From Roseomonas sp. KE2513 (GTDB taxonomy: Bacteria; Pseudomonadota; Alphaproteobacteria; Acetobacterales; Acetobacteraceae): 64,000 nt of DNA. Shown here piece after piece: positions 41,690 to 50,953 of the stretch; the first letter of the stretch is position 1, and every line of letters begins with the position of its first letter. The DNA is taken from contig NZ_RCVR01000021.1 of assembly GCF_016107305.1 (NCBI RefSeq), positions 43,248 to 107,247 of the forward strand, given 5' to 3'. The translations under genes and the position numbers were made by a program. The notes under the pieces were generated by a model. The model was not told the DNA's origin. It ran no database searches and worked only from the letters and a program-made list of their open reading frames with translations.

Positions 41690-41814
41690 TTGGACTCTAG
41701 TGGCGCGGACTATTCGAAAGAATATTAGACTTAGTTATTAGAGTGGCCACCAGAGTCCAGGGGATAAGGCCCTATTCCGCCACTAGAGTCCAAGCCCAAG
41801 CCACCAGAGTCCAA
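41690..41814. repeat. iteron cluster, probable oriV
   Basis: Four copies of a 15-bp motif with consensus TTGGACTCTRGTGGC: plus orientation at 41690-41704, and minus orientation at 41746-41760, 41779-41793 and 41800-41814. Spacing of 21 and 33 bases between some copies is close to two and three turns of helix. An AT-rich stretch lies between the first and the others. These are the expected binding sites of RepA. Confidence 0.75.
41711..41742. other. AT-rich segment, candidate duplex-unwinding element
   Basis: The segment TATTCGAAAGAATATTAGAC continuing to 41742 has unusually high AT content for this window and lies within the iteron cluster, beside the start of repA. Replication initiators usually melt such a segment. 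Confidence 0.45.
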
Positions 41815-41896
41815 GGCGGCAGCGCGGCCTCTGTGGGCGAATCGATCTGCGCTGGAAGCCGAGTTCCAGACTGTCGCGATCCGCTGTGGCGGTGGT

Positions 41897-43129
41897 CAGA
41901 CCCGCGTTGGATCCGCTTCGCCCCAAATGCCCTTGGTGGGGTTGTTGCGCCAGAGGTCGGCGGGGCGGAGGTAGCCGAGCGCGACATCGGCCGAGCGGTG
42001 ACGGGTCTGGCGCATGACCTGGGCGAGGTCGGCACCGGCCTCGCCAGCCCCGCGCGCAGCGAGTGCCCCGAGAAGTGCTCCCACCCCTCCAGCCCCGCCG
42101 CCTTGGCGGCTCCCTTCGCCAGCCGCGCCACCGCCTTCTCGGACAGCTCCTGGCCCGTGAGCCGCCCGGCCTTGCTCATGCCGACAAAGAGCGGCCGCTC
42201 TCGGTCCGACGCCCCACCGGTGATGTCCGGCCCCTTCTGCCGGAAGGCGAGCCAGCCTTCGAGGGCAGCGAGCGGGCAGAAGCCCGGCTCGCCTGGGTTG
42301 GCCCAGACGGCGACCTCCTGACTGGCGCCGCGCTGGTCGATCTTCGAGCGACGCACCAGCACGCGCAGCCCCCGCCCGGGGACGGGCGTGACGTCGCCGA
42401 GGCGGAGCCCCGCGAGTTCGCTCCGTCGCAGGGCGGCTCCGAAGCCGGCCAACAACAGCGCGCGGTCGCGAGCGCCCAGCGGGGTGGCAGGGGAGGGGCG
42501 GGTGGCGAGCATCAGCCGGAGGGTGTCCAGCCCGGCGGCGGCGGCGGCCTTGCCGCGCGGGCGCCCTTGTCGCGGGCGATGCCCTCGAGAACCATGACGA
42601 GGCACGGGTGGCGGAGGTCAAGCGCCACGCCGGCAAGACGGTGCGCGGCCCCGATGGCGGCGAGGTGGACGCGGAGGCTGGCGACGGTCAGGCCCCGATC
42701 GGTGCAGCGGACGGCGTACATGGCGAGGGTCTCAGGATCGCCCGCCAGCGGCTCGCGGCCGAGCGAGGCGCACCAGGCCTCGAAGGCGCGCCAGGCGGAG
42801 CGGTAGGCGCGGCGGGTGCCCGCGCCGCGGGCGCGGGTGGCGTAGACGGCGGCGTGCGCCGAGAGCGCCTGCAGCTCGGCCGCCTATTCCGGGTTGCCCG
42901 GCACCCGGAGGTCACCCAGCAGGCGGGTATGCAGCAGCAGGGTCTCGGCCGCGGCGGACGACGCCTCGGCCGGCGCTGAGGGCGGCCGGGGCGGGGGAGG
43001 GGGCGCGTCGTCAGGCCTGCGCCCCCGTCGGCCCGCCTCGTTCCGTCCGCGAAGGGAATTAGCGGACGGAATGCGCGGCCCGTCGCGGGACGCCGCGCCG
43101 GCCCCCCGCGAGGCAGGAAGCCTGAGCAA
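41897..43129 (-). pseudogene. decayed tyrosine recombinase
   Basis: The minus strand encodes pieces of an integrase in different frames. The N-terminal part runs LRVPGNPE then a TAG stop, continuing AELQALSAHAAVYATRARG, AWRAFEAWCASLGREPLAGD and TVASLRVHLAAIGAAHRL. A shift near 42560 leads to the catalytic part (LLLAGFGAALRRSELAGLRL, LVRRSKIDQ, HFSGHSLRAG) and another near 42050 to LAQVMRQTRHRSADVALGYL. Stop and at least two shifts make it inactive. It is related in design to the intact recombinase at 43372-44403. Confidence 0.8.
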
Positions 43130-43152
43130 AACAAGGCTTTTCCGGTGGGCTA

Positions 43153-43180
43153 GGCACGATAACTATTCATTATCGTGCGT
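43153..43180. other. recombinase-core-like dyad, intact
   Basis: CACGATAA, a 7-base spacer CTATTCA and TTATCGTG form perfect 8-bp inverted arms; the arms extend one more base (G/C) to nine. This is the architecture of a tyrosine-recombinase crossover site: inverted binding arms around 6-8 bases. It lies at the inner edge of the right 76-bp repeat and about 190 bases upstream of the intact recombinase gene. Confidence 0.55.
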
Positions 43181-43244
43181 AAGGGGCGGGGAGGGGGCGG
43201 TTGCCACAGGATGGTGGCTCCTGGCACAATCCAGCCGGCCAGAA
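43169..43244 (-). repeat. 76-bp inverted repeat, right copy
   Basis: Inverted copy of 38540-38615. It lies between the core dyad and the recombinase gene. Identity is complete in GTGCCAGGAGCCACCATCCT and nearly so over the next 37 bases; a few positions near TTCTGGCC differ. Confidence 0.8.
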
Positions 43245-43371
43245 GACGGGCGCGGGGGCGCCCTTCGGATTGGCCCGAGCGGAGTAAGAGGGTGGGGACT
43301 TTGGTGGGGGCCTCGGCTGAAACGCCAGAGAACACCGGGCTTTTCGGTTCTCGGCCTGTGAGGGGAGAGGC

Positions 43372-44403
43372 ATGAGCGGACACGGCGGGTCGAGCGCGCC
43401 GGTCGTTCCCCTGGCCGTGGTGCGCATGGCTGCGGGCGCGCTCCCGGCGGAGGCGCTGTCGGTGCTGGTGGGGCCGGTTGGCGAGGCGGTGGCGCGGGCG
43501 GCGGGCTATGCGGGGCAGGCGCTGTCGGAGAACACCAAGCGGGCTTATGCCTCCGACTGGCGCGCCTTCTGCGCCTGGTGCGAAGCGGGTGGCGTCTCGG
43601 CGCTGCCGGCGTCGCCGGTGGTGGTTGCCGGCCACCTGGCAAGTTTGAGCAAGGCGCTTGGCCGCAGCGGGCTGCGGCGGCGGCTCGCGGCCATTGCCCA
43701 CCACCACCGCCAAGCCGGACATCTCTGGGAGATCCGCCAACCAGCGATCAGCGCCACCATGCGCGGCATCCTCGCTTCGCACGGCAAGCCCGCCCGCCCG
43801 GCGGCGGCACTGACCTCGGCCGAGGTCAAGCGCCTGCTGGCCAGCTGTGGCACGGACGTGGCGGGGCTGCGGGACAAGGCGCTGCTGCTGGTGGGCTTCG
43901 CGGGCGCGCTGCGGCGCTCGGAGCTGGTGAGCATCGACCGCGAGCACCTGCGCTTCACCTCGGAGGGCATGACGGTGCTGATCCCGCGCTCCAAGCGCGA
44001 CCAGGAGGGGGAGGGAGCCTCGATCGGCATCCCGCGCGGGCTGAACCCACTCTCCTGCCCGGTGCGGGCGGTGGAGGCCTGGCTCAAACGCTCTCGCATC
44101 GAGTGGGGGCCGGTGTTCCGCCGCGTGAGTGCCGGCGGTGGGCTGGAGGACCGGCTGACGCCGCAAGGGGTGTGGCGCATCCTGCGGCGCCGGGCGGAGA
44201 TGGCGGACCTCACAGTGGACGAGCGCGAGCGGCTCTCCCCACACGGGCTCAGGGCCGGGTTCATCACGGAGGCCTACCTCAAGGGCGCTCTCGACGAGCA
44301 GGTGATGCACCACACGCGGCAGCGGAGCATCGCGACCACGCAGGGCTACCGCCGGCGCGCCAAGATCACGCAGGACAGCCCGGCGCGGCTGCTCGACCTG
44401 TGA
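43372..44403 (+). CDS. tyrosine recombinase (integrase)
   Basis: 343 residues, complete. The N-terminal SAM-like binding domain contains SENTKRAYASDWRAFCAWCE. Catalytic residues appear in order: Arg in ALRRSELVSIDR, Lys in LIPRSKRDQE, His-x-x-Arg in SPHGLRAGF, a second His in VMHHTRQRSIATTQGYRR and the Tyr nucleophile in QGYRR. No xis is seen next to it. The intact core dyad just upstream is a candidate substrate. The enzyme probably serves plasmid resolution or integration of this module. Confidence 0.9.
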   Translation: MSGHGGSSAPVVPLAVVRMAAGALPAEALSVLVGPVGEAVARAAGYAGQALSENTKRAYASDWRAFCAWCEAGGVSALPASPVVVAGHLASLSKALGRSGLRRRLAAIAHHHRQAGHLWEIRQPAISATMRGILASHGKPARPAAALTSAEVKRLLASCGTDVAGLRDKALLLVGFAGALRRSELVSIDREHLRFTSEGMTVLIPRSKRDQEGEGASIGIPRGLNPLSCPVRAVEAWLKRSRIEWGPVFRRVSAGGGLEDRLTPQGVWRILRRRAEMADLTVDERERLSPHGLRAGFITEAYLKGALDEQVMHHTRQRSIATTQGYRRRAKITQDSPARLLDL

Positions 44404-44458
44404 ACGTGGTTTGGACCGGGGAGGCTGAGGAGCGCGCCTATCCGAACTGGCCGGAGCC

Positions 44459-44653
44459 TCAGCGGTTCAGAACGCGGCGGCCGGCCTCGTACGCGGCCTC
44501 CGCACCCGGAAAGCCGGCGGGTGAACGGGCGACGAGGGTCGAGCCCTTCCAAATTGTCCAACGCCAGCTGTTCCAGCCTGACCCCTCCCGGCTGATGCGG
44601 ATCTCCTTGGCTTCGGGAGCTTCGTGCGAGGGGTGGAGCGGCTTCGTCAGCAT
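44459..44653 (-). CDS. small hypothetical protein, YegP-like half domain
   Basis: 64 residues with an ATG at 44653. The pattern WNSWRWTIWKGSTLVARSP, then FPGAEAAYEAGRRVLNR resembles one half of the DUF1508/YegP repeat (aromatic strand, turn, A-x-Y-x-S, helix with Gly-Arg-Leu). It sits between the recombinase and the unknown gene at 44682. The similarity is short; no function is assigned. Confidence 0.45.
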   Translation of the reverse strand: MLTKPLHPSHEAPEAKEIRISREGSGWNSWRWTIWKGSTLVARSPAGFPGAEAAYEAGRRVLNR

Positions 44654-44681
44654 GGCTGCGTCCTAGGAGCGCCGGCGCGGG

Positions 44682-45407
44682 ATGCCAAGCCAGGAGAGCC
44701 CAGCCGCCACGGATGAACCCGACGCACAGGCCCCCCCCTGGCGGCCGGAGCGCACCCACATGGACTGGCTGCGCAACACGCTGGCGGTGAGCGGACCCAC
44801 CGAGGAGGTGGCGCGGTTCCGGGCGGCAGCTGCAGGTTCTGGCATGATCTCCTGGGAACTGGACCTTGCAGCACTCGAGGAGGAGTTCCTCCTGCCGATG
44901 GCGGCACCCCCGGACAGCGTGCCGGCGATCAGCCTTGCGGGCGCCAAGCTCCTGGCGCGGCGGCTGCGCGAGGCGGTGGCGCTGAACCACCAGCGCGCCC
45001 TCTCAGGTCTGGACACGGACCGGAGTTGCCCGCTCGACCTGCACCGCCTGCTGCCGGTGCCGGCCAGCATCCTCAAGCTCGGCCCCGAGGAGCCGGCGAG
45101 CCGGGACTGGCTCCTCGCCCACTGGGGCACCACGCGTCCGCTCCGGCATGTGGAGGAACTGCCCAGCAGGCTGGACAGGCGAAAGAAGAAGATGGGGGAA
45201 CTGCGGGTGGGCTTCTGGTCAGCGGACTGGTCGCCCTGGCAGGCGGTGGTGCGGCTGAGGCGGAACTGGTCCGCGCTCTCCTTTGTGCTCACGCCGGACT
45301 ACGCGCCGGGCGGGGCGGAAGGGCAGGGCGAAGCGGCTGGGGCGGCGAGCGCGGGTGAGAGGAACAAGTCCGCCCCGGTGAGCCGGGCCCGAGCGCGCCG
45401 TGGGTGA
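44682..45407 (+). CDS. hypothetical protein
   Basis: 241 residues, with a disordered N-terminal arm (SQESPAATDEPDAQAPPWRP), a helical middle (MDWLRNTLAVSG, then LAGAKLLARRLREAVALN) and a lower-complexity C-terminal tail rich in Ala, Gly, Ser and Arg. No membrane segment. Its end overlaps the start of the ScpA remnant by eight bases, so it belonged to a two-gene unit with ScpA. It may be a chromosome- or plasmid-segregation partner, but this is guesswork from position. Confidence 0.55.
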   Translation: MPSQESPAATDEPDAQAPPWRPERTHMDWLRNTLAVSGPTEEVARFRAAAAGSGMISWELDLAALEEEFLLPMAAPPDSVPAISLAGAKLLARRLREAVALNHQRALSGLDTDRSCPLDLHRLLPVPASILKLGPEEPASRDWLLAHWGTTRPLRHVEELPSRLDRRKKKMGELRVGFWSADWSPWQAVVRLRRNWSALSFVLTPDYAPGGAEGQGEAAGAASAGERNKSAPVSRARARRG

Positions 45408-45611
45408 GGCGCTCGCCCTGGACGGGGACGTCGGCGGAGAGGAGCAGGGGAGGGGCGCTCACGAGCCCGGCCGGGGTGAGGCCACCCCGCACCTGCGGGT
45501 GGAGGGCTACGAGGGCCCGCTCGACTTCTTGCTCGAGATGGTCCGGCGTCAGCGGGTGGACCTCGGCCCGCTCTCCATCCTGATGCTGACCGACCAGCCA
45601 GGTACGACTGG
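45400..45611 (+). pseudogene. ScpA (segregation and condensation protein A), truncated
   Basis: From a GTG at 45400 about 70 residues are encoded. The last part, HLRVEGYEGPLDFLLEMVRR then QRVDLGPLSILMLTDQ, is the conserved ScpA N-terminal motif (EGPLDLLL...DI..I.I..ITDQ). Homology stops after TDQ at about 45602, and the rest of ScpA (about 200 residues) and scpB are absent. The frame continues into unrelated sequence. ScpA would normally bridge Smc heads; this copy cannot. Confidence 0.65.
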
Positions 45612-45619
45612 CGAGGCTG

Positions 45620-45940
45620 GTGAGGGCCGACGGGGTGGCTTTCCAGATCGGGACCACCTTCTCGACCGGGCCGGCGCTGTGGCGGTGTACCGACGTCGGC
45701 ACCCGAACCCTCGTTGCCGTGCGGATCGACAAGGTCATCACGCTACGCCCGCTCGGCGAAAGTCAGACCTGGGCCACGGACCAGGACGCCGCGGACCCGC
45801 GCAAGCTGCCCGGCTGGCTGAACGGCCCACCCTACGCCCTGGCGGAGTTCTGCTTTGACGAGGGGGACATCGACGCGGTGGAGATCGTTCTACGCGAAAA
45901 GGTGGCCGTCTGGGATCCTGCAGCAGAGGCGCGAGAGTAG
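45620..45940 (+). CDS. small conserved hypothetical protein
   Basis: 106 residues from a GTG at 45620, though the true start may be a few codons later. The sequence contains FQIGTTFSTGPALWRCTDVG, TRTLVAVRIDKV, RKLPGWLNGPPYALAEFCFD and EGDIDAVEIVLRE. Trp and Pro positions and the acidic D-E-G-D stretch look like a compact beta-rich protein common on alphaproteobacterial plasmids. No function known. It begins inside what used to be the ScpA region, so this gene is probably the right-hand border of the event that truncated scpA. Confidence 0.55.
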   Translation: MRADGVAFQIGTTFSTGPALWRCTDVGTRTLVAVRIDKVITLRPLGESQTWATDQDAADPRKLPGWLNGPPYALAEFCFDEGDIDAVEIVLREKVAVWDPAAEARE

Positions 45941-46296
45941 TAAACTTAACAGTGGTGAATGTGCCTTCGCCAAAGCGCTGCGGCTGGGTCATGCTGACCA
46001 GGAACAGCAGCGTCCGCATCTCGGCATCGCGTGGACGAAGCAGCCATAGTATGCCAGTGCCTCATGTAATCCTCCGCTGTGCTCGTGGACACCACGGAGA
46101 AGCTTCCTAGGGAGGTGCGTTAACGACTAGCAAGGTACAACGCGAGTTCAAGTGGGGCGCGACGCGGTAGGGTTCTGGAGATTTAACAGTCGTCCGCTGA
46201 TACAGGTGGCAGAAGTGGCTTGGATCGGCAGCAGGAATGGAACAACTCGACGCGGCCGCTTAGACCATGATCCGTGTCCACCCGCACGGAGGATAA
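45941..46296. other. no gene seen between the small protein and the transporter
   Basis: About 355 bases with short frames only, none with a ribosome site. A GTGCTCGTGGACACC-type stretch can fold but has no T-run, so no terminator is called. It separates two gene sets of different character and may hold the boundary between the plasmid core and the respiratory cargo. Confidence 0.35.
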
Positions 46297-47625
46297 TCAG
46301 GCCTTGCCTGCCAATTCCTTGTTGATGGCTAGGGCTGCTACGGTGCAGATCGCGCCGGACAGTAGGTAGGCGCCTACGGACAGCAGCCCGAAGTGGGTGG
46401 AGAGCAGGAGGGCGGCGAGCGGCGCAAAGCCGGCGCCGATCAGCCAGGCGAGATCGGAGGTGATCGCCGCTCCCGTGTAGCGGCGCCGGGCCGAGAAAGA
46501 GGAGTTGATCGCGCCCGAGGACTGCCCGAATGCCAAGCCCAGCAGCAGGAAGCCAAGGATCATGTACACGGTCACTCCGCCCTGGCCTTGATCGAGCAGC
46601 TGCGGTGCGAAACCGCTATAAGCCGCGATCAGCGCTGCCGAGACACCGAGCACCATGCGGCGGCCGAGCCGGTCGGCGATCAGGCCGGAAGCCAGGATAG
46701 CCAGCAGGCCGACCACCGCCCCGACCATCTCCAGCACAAGGAAGCGCGCCGGCGCCTCACGGTTGAAGAGCACCACCCAGGAGAGCGGGAAAACCGTCAC
46801 CAAATGGAAAAGTGCGAAGCTGGCCAGCGGCGCGAAGGCGCCCAGCACCACGGTGTGCCCCTCGAGGCGCAGCGTCTCGCCCACCGGTGCGGGCTGCAGC
46901 TCACGCGATTCGTAGAGGTGCGCGAACTCGGGCGTCGCGATCAAGCGCAACCGGGCAAACAGGGCCACCGCATTGATCGCGAAGGCGACGTAGAAGGGGT
47001 AGCGCCACCCCCAATCGAGAAAGTCGGCAGCGGACAGGGTGAACAGGAAGAAGGCGAAGAGGCCGGCGGCGACGAGCAGGCCCAAGGGCGCGCCGAGCTG
47101 CGGGACCATCGCGTACCAGCCGCGCCGCTCCGGTGGGGCGTTCAGCGCCAGCAGCGAGGGCAAGCCGTCCCAGACCCCGCCCCAGGCCACGCCCTGACCG
47201 GCCCGGAACAGGGCGAGCAGGAAGGCCGAAGTGATGCCAATCTGCTGGTAGCCGGGCAGGAAGGCGATCGCCATGGTCGAGCCGCCGAGCAGGAACAGGG
47301 CAATGGTGAGCTTCACGCCGCGGCCGTGCCGGCGGTCGATCGCCATGAAGACCAGTGAGCCGATGGGGCGCGCGAGGAAAGCCAGTGCGAAGATCGCGAA
47401 GGAGTAGAGCGTGCCCGTCAGCGGATCCGCATAGGGGAAGATCAGGGAAGGAAACACAAGCACAGAGGCGAGGGCATAGACGAAGAAGTCGAAAAACTCG
47501 CTCATCCGGCCGATGACCACGCCGACCGCGATCTCGCCCGGCGCGATGCGGTGCTCGCGCGCCGTGACGAGCCGGGCGTCGCGCTCCAGCGGTGTCGAAC
47601 TCGCGGCGGCGTTGGCCTCGCTCAT
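46297..47625 (-). CDS. MFS transporter, metabolite:H+ symporter (MHS) type
   Basis: 442 residues, about twelve hydrophobic helices. After the first helix comes GVVIGRMSEFFDFFVYALAS; the loop between TM2 and TM3 reads RPIGSLVFMAIDRRHGRG (the D-R-x-G-R MFS signature), and the second half repeats it as SGLIADRLGRRM. Together with the central charged loop this fits MHS-type uptake of organic acids or osmolytes rather than drug efflux. The substrate cannot be told. It is transcribed divergently from cyoA, with a 107-base intergenic region. Confidence 0.85.
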   Translation of the reverse strand: MSEANAAASSTPLERDARLVTAREHRIAPGEIAVGVVIGRMSEFFDFFVYALASVLVFPSLIFPYADPLTGTLYSFAIFALAFLARPIGSLVFMAIDRRHGRGVKLTIALFLLGGSTMAIAFLPGYQQIGITSAFLLALFRAGQGVAWGGVWDGLPSLLALNAPPERRGWYAMVPQLGAPLGLLVAAGLFAFFLFTLSAADFLDWGWRYPFYVAFAINAVALFARLRLIATPEFAHLYESRELQPAPVGETLRLEGHTVVLGAFAPLASFALFHLVTVFPLSWVVLFNREAPARFLVLEMVGAVVGLLAILASGLIADRLGRRMVLGVSAALIAAYSGFAPQLLDQGQGGVTVYMILGFLLLGLAFGQSSGAINSSFSARRRYTGAAITSDLAWLIGAGFAPLAALLLSTHFGLLSVGAYLLSGAICTVAALAINKELAGKA

Positions 47626-47732
47626 GCCTGCATCCTATTCCGGTCCGGCGCCGGATCCATTCGCAGAACCGGTTCCATCATCGCTATCCGCAGCCTGATG
47701 CCCGAAACCAGTGGTCGAGGGGATTGGACAAA

Positions 47733-48884
47733 ATGTCCAATGTCACGCCGGGGCCGCCCCCCTGTATGGGCAACGCCATGCGCGAACAGACCACGGCCGC
47801 GGCGCGGCGCCTTGCCCGCGCGGGCATGATCCCTCTGCTTCTCACCCTTACCGGGTGCGACATGGTCGTGATGAACCCCACCGGGGACATCGCCGTCCAG
47901 CAGCGCGACCTGATCTTGATCGCCACGGGCCTGATGCTGCTCATCATCGTGCCCGTCATGGTACTGACCGTGCTCTTCGCGTGGCGCTACCGGGCCGGCA
48001 ACCCCAAGGCTAATTACGATCCCAAGTTCGACCACTCCACCACGCTGGAGCTGGTGATCTGGTCCTGCCCTCTGCTGATCATCATCTGCCTGGGCGCGAT
48101 CACCTGGTCGAGCACCCACCTGCTCGACCCCTTCCGGCCGCTGGACCGTATCACGGCGGGCCGCCCCGTCCCGCAGGGCACCAGGCCGCTAGAGATCCAG
48201 GTGGTGGCGATGGACTGGAAGTGGCTGTTCATCTACCCGGAGCAGGGGATCGCGACCGTGAACGAGCTGGCGCTACCGGTGGACGTGCCGGTACGCTTCT
48301 CTATCACCTCATCCACGCAGATGAACACCTTCTACGCGCCCACCCTGGCCGGCATGATCTACGCCATGCCTGGGATGCGCTCGGAGCTGAACGCGGTGCT
48401 GAACGCGCCGGGCGAGAGCTGGGGCTACTCGGGCAACTACACTGGGGCCGGCTACTCCTACATGCGCTTCAAGCTCATCGGAGTGGACAGCGCGGGCTTC
48501 GACGGCTGGGTACAGCAGGCCAAGGCGGCCGGCGGCACCCTGGCGCAGGGCGAGTACCTCGCCCTCGACCGCCCGAGCGAGCGGGTGCCGGTAATGCGCT
48601 TCGCCTCCGTGGTGGAGGGCCTGTTCGACCGCGCCCTCAACCAGTGCGTCGAGTCCGGCAAGCCCTGCGCGGCCGACGTGATGGCCCGGGACCGGCAGCG
48701 CGGCGGCGGCGAGCCGCACGGGCACCTGGGCTCGGGCATGCCGGCCGGGCGGGCAGGTTCTCCGTCCAGCGGCTCCTCGCGCACCGAGCCCGCGCTGCTG
48801 CGCGACCCGGAGGACAAGGGCACGGGCCCCAACGTCACCGCGCCACCCCACCCGACAGGACCTGGGCACCGCACTCCCTACTAG
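47733..48884 (+). CDS. cyoA: cytochrome bo-type ubiquinol oxidase subunit II
   Basis: 383 residues from the ATG at 47733, with GAGGGGA nine bases upstream. Internal ATGs at 47766 and 47778 are alternatives. A lipoprotein signal ends in LTLTGC (lipobox Cys), followed by two membrane helices (DLILIATGLMLLIIVPVMV; LELVIWSCPLLIIICLGAI) and a cupredoxin-like domain with PEQGIATVNELALP. It lacks the CuA ligands, as expected for quinol oxidases. The Gly/Pro-rich tail is longer than in E. coli CyoA. Confidence 0.92.
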   Translation: MSNVTPGPPPCMGNAMREQTTAAARRLARAGMIPLLLTLTGCDMVVMNPTGDIAVQQRDLILIATGLMLLIIVPVMVLTVLFAWRYRAGNPKANYDPKFDHSTTLELVIWSCPLLIIICLGAITWSSTHLLDPFRPLDRITAGRPVPQGTRPLEIQVVAMDWKWLFIYPEQGIATVNELALPVDVPVRFSITSSTQMNTFYAPTLAGMIYAMPGMRSELNAVLNAPGESWGYSGNYTGAGYSYMRFKLIGVDSAGFDGWVQQAKAAGGTLAQGEYLALDRPSERVPVMRFASVVEGLFDRALNQCVESGKPCAADVMARDRQRGGGEPHGHLGSGMPAGRAGSPSSGSSRTEPALLRDPEDKGTGPNVTAPPHPTGPGHRTPY

Positions 48885-48950
48885 GCTCTTTCACCAAGCC
48901 TCCGGGCGCCGGCCTTAACCGGAGCCCTCCTCCCTTTCCCGGACAGGATC

Positions 48951-50951
48951 ATGCCAGAGCATAGCTTCCTGAAGACGGTGTTCGGCCGTCTTACCTTCGA
49001 ATCCTTTCCCATCCATGAGCCGATCCTGCTCACCACCTTCATTGTGGTGGTCGTGCTCGGCCTCGGGATCGTGGCGGCGCTGACCTACTTCCGGCTCTGG
49101 GGCTATCTCTGGAAGGAGTGGTTCACGAGCGTGGACCACAAGCGCATCGGCATCATGTACGTCATCCTCGGCATCGTCATGCTGCTCCGGGGGTTTGCCG
49201 ACGCGCTGATGATGCGGGCACAGCAGGCAGTCGCTTTTGGCCCAAACGAGGGCTATCTGCCGTCGCACCACTACGACCAGATCTTCACCGCGCACGGCAC
49301 GATCATGATCTTCTTCGTGGCCATCCCGCTCGTGGCCGGACTGATCAACTTCGTCATGCCGCTCCAGATCGGTGCGCGGGACGTGGCTTTTCCTTTCCTA
49401 AACAACCTCAGCTTCTGGCTGACGGTTTCCGGCGCCGGGCTGGTCATGATGTCGCTCTTCGTGGGCGAGTTCGCGCGCACGGGCTGGCTGTCCTACGCGC
49501 CGCTTGCCGGGCTGGAGTACAGCCCGGACACTGGCGTGGACTATTATCTCTGGTCACTGCAGATAGCCGGCATAGGAACCACGCTCTCGGCCATCAACCT
49601 GGTGGCGACTATCATCAAGATGCGCGCGCCCGGCATGACCATGATGAAGATGCCGGTCTTCTGCTGGACGGCACTGTGCAGCCAGGTGCTCGCCATTGCC
49701 ATCTTCCCGGTGCTGACCGCGGCCTTCTTCCTGCTGATCCTCGACCGCTACCTTGGCACCCACTTCTTCACCAACGACATGGGCGGCAGCCCCATGATGT
49801 ACTGGAACATGGTGTGGATCTGGGGGCACCCTGAAGTCTACGTGCTGGTGCTGCCGGCCTTCGGCATCTACTCCGAGATCACCTCTACCTTCACAGGCAA
49901 GCGGCTCTTCGGCTACTCGTCGATGGTCTATGCCACCGTGGTCATCACCATCCTCTCCTACATCGTTTGGTTGCACCACTTCTTCACCATGGGCGCGGGC
50001 GCCAGCGTGAACTCCTTCTTCGGCATCGCCACGATGGTGATCTCAATCCCGACGGGCGCGAAGATCTTCAACTGGCTCTTCACCATGTATCGAGGCCGCA
50101 TCATCTACGAGCTGCCGATGATGTGGGTCGTCGCCTTCATGCTCACCTTCGTCGTGGGTGGCATGACAGGCGTGCTTCTCGCGGTACCACCGGCGGACTT
50201 CGTTCTGCACAACTCGCTGTTCCTGGTGGCGCACTTCCACAACGTTATCATCGGCGGCGTGGTCTTCGCCCTTCTGGCCGGCATCACCTACTGGTTCCCC
50301 AAGGCCTTCGGCTTCAAGCTCGATCCCTTCTGGGGCGGGGTCTCCTTTTGGGGCTGGGTCGTCGGCTACTGGGTGGCCTGGACACCGATCTACGTCGTCG
50401 GCCTGATGGGCGTCACCCGCCGCCTCAGCCACATCGACGACGCGACGCTGCAGCCCTACTTCGTGGTGGCCGCCGTCGGCGCGCTGATCATCCTGGTTGG
50501 CATCCTCGGCACGGTGATGAGCATCGTCATGGGCATCGTCCGCCGGAAGCAGTTGCGCGACGTCACGGGCGATCCCTGGAACGGGCGCACGCTGGAGTGG
50601 TCCACCTCCTCGCCGCCGCCGGCCTACAACTTCGCCTTCACGCCGGTGGTGCACGACCTGGATGCCTGGTACGACATGAAGTCGCGTGGCTACCAGCGAC
50701 CGATGGAGGGCTACCGGCCCATCCACATGCCCCGCAACACCGGCAGCGGCCTGTACCTTTCGGCCCTGGCCCTGGTCTTCGGCTTCGCGATGATCTGGTA
50801 CATGTGGTGGCTGGCGGCCCTCGCTTCGCTGGGCCTGCTGACGGTCGCGATCGGCCATACCTTCAACTACAACCGCGACTACTTCATCCCCGCTGACAAC
50901 GTGGCGCGGACCGAAGCCCAGCGCGCGCGTCCGACAGTGGCGGGGGACTGA
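48951..50951 (+). CDS. cyoB: cytochrome bo-type ubiquinol oxidase subunit I
   Basis: 666 residues, full length, with about fifteen membrane helices. Haem and copper ligands are present: His in [17 protein letters not shown], the His-Tyr pair in [15 protein letters not shown], the double His in [12 protein letters not shown], and [13 protein letters not shown] (two His). The D- and K-channel residues are in typical places. It reduces oxygen to water using ubiquinol and pumps protons. It follows cyoA after about 66 bases. Confidence 0.95.
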   Translation: MPEHSFLKTVFGRLTFESFPIHEPILLTTFIVVVVLGLGIVAALTYFRLWGYLWKEWFTSVDHKRIGIMYVILGIVMLLRGFADALMMRAQQAVAFGPNEGYLPSHHYDQIFTAHGTIMIFFVAIPLVAGLINFVMPLQIGARDVAFPFLNNLSFWLTVSGAGLVMMSLFVGEFARTGWLSYAPLAGLEYSPDTGVDYYLWSLQIAGIGTTLSAINLVATIIKMRAPGMTMMKMPVFCWTALCSQVLAIAIFPVLTAAFFLLILDRYLGTHFFTNDMGGSPMMYWNMVWIWGHPEVYVLVLPAFGIYSEITSTFTGKRLFGYSSMVYATVVITILSYIVWLHHFFTMGAGASVNSFFGIATMVISIPTGAKIFNWLFTMYRGRIIYELPMMWVVAFMLTFVVGGMTGVLLAVPPADFVLHNSLFLVAHFHNVIIGGVVFALLAGITYWFPKAFGFKLDPFWGGVSFWGWVVGYWVAWTPIYVVGLMGVTRRLSHIDDATLQPYFVVAAVGALIILVGILGTVMSIVMGIVRRKQLRDVTGDPWNGRTLEWSTSSPPPAYNFAFTPVVHDLDAWYDMKSRGYQRPMEGYRPIHMPRNTGSGLYLSALALVFGFAMIWYMWWLAALASLGLLTVAIGHTFNYNRDYFIPADNVARTEAQRARPTVAGD

Positions 50952-50953
50952 TC

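Noticed and set aside
43150..44313. 387-residue minus-strand frame opposite the recombinase
   Set aside because: Antisense of the intact tyrosine recombinase whose catalytic residues are all in place.
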